Of a DNA stretch of 64,000 nucleotides, positions 61,985-64,000 are shown piece by piece. The notes under the pieces were generated by a model. That model did no database searches, had not been told where the DNA came from, and saw only the letters and a list, made by a program, of their open reading frames with translations. The stretch spans positions 434,001 to 498,000 of the forward strand of contig NC_009051.1 in NCBI RefSeq assembly GCF_000015825.1, read 5' to 3'. The translations under genes were made by a program, and so were the position numbers. Within the stretch, counting starts at the first letter, position 1, and each line of letters opens with the position of its first letter. The DNA is from Methanoculleus marisnigri JR1. GTDB lineage: Archaea > Halobacteriota > Methanomicrobia > Methanomicrobiales > Methanoculleaceae.

Positions 61985-62750
61985 CGGCGGAGGAAGGCTG
62001 TACATCGTCGGCACCGGCCCCGGCAACCTGCTGCAGATGACGCCCCGCGCCTTGAAAGCCCTCGGCGAGGCCGACTGCGTCATCGGCAACGGGTTCTACC
62101 TCGATCTCGTCGAGCCGATGCTCGCCGGGAAAGAGGTCGTCCGGAGCAGTATGGGCAAGGAGGTCGACCGGGCGGCAAAAGCGCTCGACCTCGCGCGCGA
62201 CCGTGTCGTCGCGATGGTGAGCGGCGGCGACGCCGGGGTCTACGGGATGGCGAGCATCGTCCTCGAGGTGGCCGAACGGTCGGGCTCGACGGTCGCGGTC
62301 GCGGTCGTCCCCGGGATCACGGCAGCGGTCTCGGCGGCGGCACGGCTCGGTTCGCCGCTCTCGGGCGACTACGTCACGATGAGCCTCTCGGATCTCCTGA
62401 CCCCCCGGGAGGAGATCGAGCGGAGGCTCGACCTCGCGTTCCGGATGCGGGTGCCGGTCGTCCTCTACAACCCCCGTTCGAGAGGAAGGCCGCACAACCT
62501 TGATGCAGCGGTCGGGATCGCCCGCCGTCACCTCCTGGAGACGACGCCGGTCGGGGTGATCAAGAACGCCTACCGGGAGGGAGAGGAGCGGTTGATCACG
62601 ACGCTTGGAGAGTTCGAAGACCACTTCGCCTTCGTGGACATGCATTCGATCGTTTTTATCGGCGGAGAAGAGACGAGGATCTGGAGGGATGAGAATGGTG
62701 CGAGAGGAATCATCACGCCCCGGGGATACCACCGGAAATACGTATACTGA
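61953..62750 (+). CDS. cbiH: cobalt-precorrin-3 C17-methyltransferase
   Basis: 265 residues. RLYIVGTGPGNLLQMTPRAL, MVSGGDAGVYGMASIV, VVPGITAAVSAAARLG and PVVLYNPRSRGR are CbiH/CobJ motifs. Methylates C17 and drives ring contraction. ATG 61953 lies inside cbiG. Confidence 0.95.
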   Translation: MVVSLLQSHDSGGGRLYIVGTGPGNLLQMTPRALKALGEADCVIGNGFYLDLVEPMLAGKEVVRSSMGKEVDRAAKALDLARDRVVAMVSGGDAGVYGMASIVLEVAERSGSTVAVAVVPGITAAVSAAARLGSPLSGDYVTMSLSDLLTPREEIERRLDLAFRMRVPVVLYNPRSRGRPHNLDAAVGIARRHLLETTPVGVIKNAYREGEERLITTLGEFEDHFAFVDMHSIVFIGGEETRIWRDENGARGIITPRGYHRKYVY

Positions 62751-63378
62751 CCTTGCGGCGGTCACGCCGGAGGCCTACGCGATAGCGAGCGCGAGCCGGA
62801 ACCTGGCCCGGGAACGGGTGGGGAACACCACCCTCGAAGACCGGATCCGGCAGCGGTGCTCGGTGGCGGTCGGCGACTTCGCGATGGCCGATCTCATGCG
62901 CTTTTCCGGCGACCCGGTCGACGCCGGGGTTGCCGCGCTTGCCCGCCGGGCACCGATTATTGTCGATATCCGGATGGTGCAGGCGGGCATCCTGAAACGC
63001 GGGCATGCAAGCGAGATCCTCTGCGCCCTCGACTACGGCGAGGATCTCGCCCGCGAGCGCGGGATCACCCGGACGTCCGCGGGGTTTCTCGCCCTGCGCG
63101 ACCGGCTGGAGGGCGCTATCGTGGTCATCGGGAACGCTCCTTCGGCGCTTCTCGTCGTCTGCGACCTGATCCGGGAAGGGGTCCGGCCGGCGCTGGTCGT
63201 CGGAACCCCGGTGGGGTTCGTGAACGCCGCAGAGTCGAAGGAGGAACTGCGCATCGTCGACGTGCCGTCGGTCTCGAACGCCGGCACCCGGGGCGGGACG
63301 CCGGTCGCGGTGGCGGCGATGAACGAGATCATCACGATTCATGCCGAGCGTGAAGGTCATGCGGGACCCGGTTACTGA
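62695..63378 (+). CDS. cbiC: cobalt-precorrin-8 methylmutase
   Basis: 227 residues. RCSVAVGDFAMADLMRFSG, RAPIIVDIRMVQAGI, VVIGNAPSALLVVCDLI and GTPVGFVNAAESKEEL are CbiC landmarks. Moves the C11 methyl to C12, giving cobyrinate. GGAGGG at 62683-62688 suits ATG 62695 better than ATG 62689. Overlaps both neighbours. Confidence 0.95.
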   Translation: MVREESSRPGDTTGNTYTDLAAVTPEAYAIASASRNLARERVGNTTLEDRIRQRCSVAVGDFAMADLMRFSGDPVDAGVAALARRAPIIVDIRMVQAGILKRGHASEILCALDYGEDLARERGITRTSAGFLALRDRLEGAIVVIGNAPSALLVVCDLIREGVRPALVVGTPVGFVNAAESKEELRIVDVPSVSNAGTRGGTPVAVAAMNEIITIHAEREGHAGPGY

Positions 63379-64000
63379 CTTTGAGTATCCCGCGGCATGG
63401 GTGGCGGCCTGCCGCTCCCCGGACCTCCTCGACGACGTCCGGAGGGGCCTTGCGGTTCTGACCGCATCGGGAACGGTCCTTCGCCGGGGGTTCTCGACCG
63501 GGACGACGGCGGCCGCGGCCTGCAAGGCTGCAATCCTCTCGCTCGCCTGCGACACCGTTCGGGAGGTGGACGTCACCCTCCCCTGCGGCATCGCGGTCCG
63601 GCTCGCGGTCGACGGCTACCGTGGGCAGGCGTCCTGCCGCAAAGATGCCGGGGACTACACCGCGGATGTGACGGGGGGGCTTGAGTTCGTCGCGATGGCG
63701 GCCCCCTCCCTCTCCGGGGGAGTCCAGTTCGTTCCCGGCGAGGGCATCGGGAGTTTCGCCCGCGACACCCCCCGCCACCGGCGGGGGACGCCCGCGATCA
63801 GCGCTCCGGCGCTCGACTGCATCCGGCGCTCCATCGACGAGGCGGTGGAGGAGGCGGATCTATCAGGGACGACGGTCATCCTGACGATTCCCCGGGGGGC
63901 GGAGGTGGCGCAGAAGACGCTGAATCCCCGGGTCGGGGTGCACGGGGGGATATCAGTCCTCGGAACGACCGGGTTCGTGGAGCCCTGGGACGACCATATG
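63359..64000 (+). CDS. cbiD: cobalt-precorrin-5B C1-methyltransferase (3' truncated by window edge)
   Basis: 214 codons visible with no stop. RRGFSTGTTAAAACKAAIL is the CbiD signature and VQFVPGEGIGSFARDTPR follows; ILTIPRGAEVAQKTLNPRVG is also typical. Methylates C1 using SAM. ATG 63359 preceded by GAAGGT is preferred; ATG 63341 and GTG 63350 are also in frame. Continues the cbi operon. Confidence 0.94.
   Translation, partial: MRDPVTDFEYPAAWVAACRSPDLLDDVRRGLAVLTASGTVLRRGFSTGTTAAAACKAAILSLACDTVREVDVTLPCGIAVRLAVDGYRGQASCRKDAGDYTADVTGGLEFVAMAAPSLSGGVQFVPGEGIGSFARDTPRHRRGTPAISAPALDCIRRSIDEAVEEADLSGTTVILTIPRGAEVAQKTLNPRVGVHGGISVLGTTGFVEPWDDHM

Overview
The window is chromosomal DNA of a GC-rich methanogenic euryarchaeon, most like Methanomicrobiales of the Methanoculleus type. 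The genus is an inference. Archaeal information genes (aIF5B, S6e, S8e, SRP19, Gar1, TFB, Rio2, DUF460), geranylgeranyl reductase for archaeal lipids, cupin-type PGI, an NrpR-type domain, HypB and an anaerobic cobalamin operon establish an archaeon, probably a methanogen. Many starts fit leaderless transcripts (TATA box about 26 nt upstream of ATG/GTG), and adjacent genes often overlap by ATGA or GTGA. I saw no rRNA, transposase, phage gene or CRISPR array.

Layout. 1-7.3 kb: 3' part of a DUF3427 SF2 helicase, a lipase-like hydrolase, membrane proteins, a cysK-cysE pair in which CysE is fused to a DUF59 domain, a QueG-like protein and a conserved-TM-helix protein. 7.3-7.8 kb: four tandem 97-bp palindrome-rich repeats. 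7.85-14 kb: MMPL/RND exporter with a coupled small gene, an HTH_10 regulator, a TrmB-type regulator and a lipoprotein serpin. 14.2-25 kb: housekeeping block (tRNA-His, infB, rps6e, radical SAM protein, trmO, DUF2240, a SoxB-like phosphoesterase plus DsrE pair, rps8e, hypB, srp19, PHP, gar1, tfb, tRNA-Ala). 25-31.7 kb: methyltransferase, secreted CotH-type protein, secreted beta-propeller, C_GCAxxG_C_C protein, acyltransferase and YhfC-like protein. 31.7-36.9 kb: coupled rio2-DUF460-thiL, then a tRNA thiolase whose C-terminal zinc knuckle is split in frame by palindromic repeats, followed by more repeats. 36.9-40.5 kb: S-layer-like protein with PGI, divergent from a TrmB regulator across a clear operator, and an NrpR domain without HTH. 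40.7-49 kb: unknown protein plus disulfide oxidoreductase, CBS/DRTGG inorganic pyrophosphatase, and a MacB-like ABC system with a CARDB-like surface protein. 49-57 kb: DUF3303, a nuclease-fold unknown, MarC, PAP2, an archaellin with a disrupted start, NfeD plus stomatin, site-2 protease and RNase HII. 57-64 kb: TrkA, geranylgeranyl reductase with its ferredoxin, and the cobalamin operon cbiT-L-F-G-H-C-D, which runs off the window.

The most unusual feature is a family of short modular stem-loop elements. They form a tandem array at 7.4-7.8 kb, lie scattered near 14.1, 14.5, 36.2-36.8 and perhaps 54.8 kb, and one composite copy has entered a protein-coding gene in frame without destroying it.
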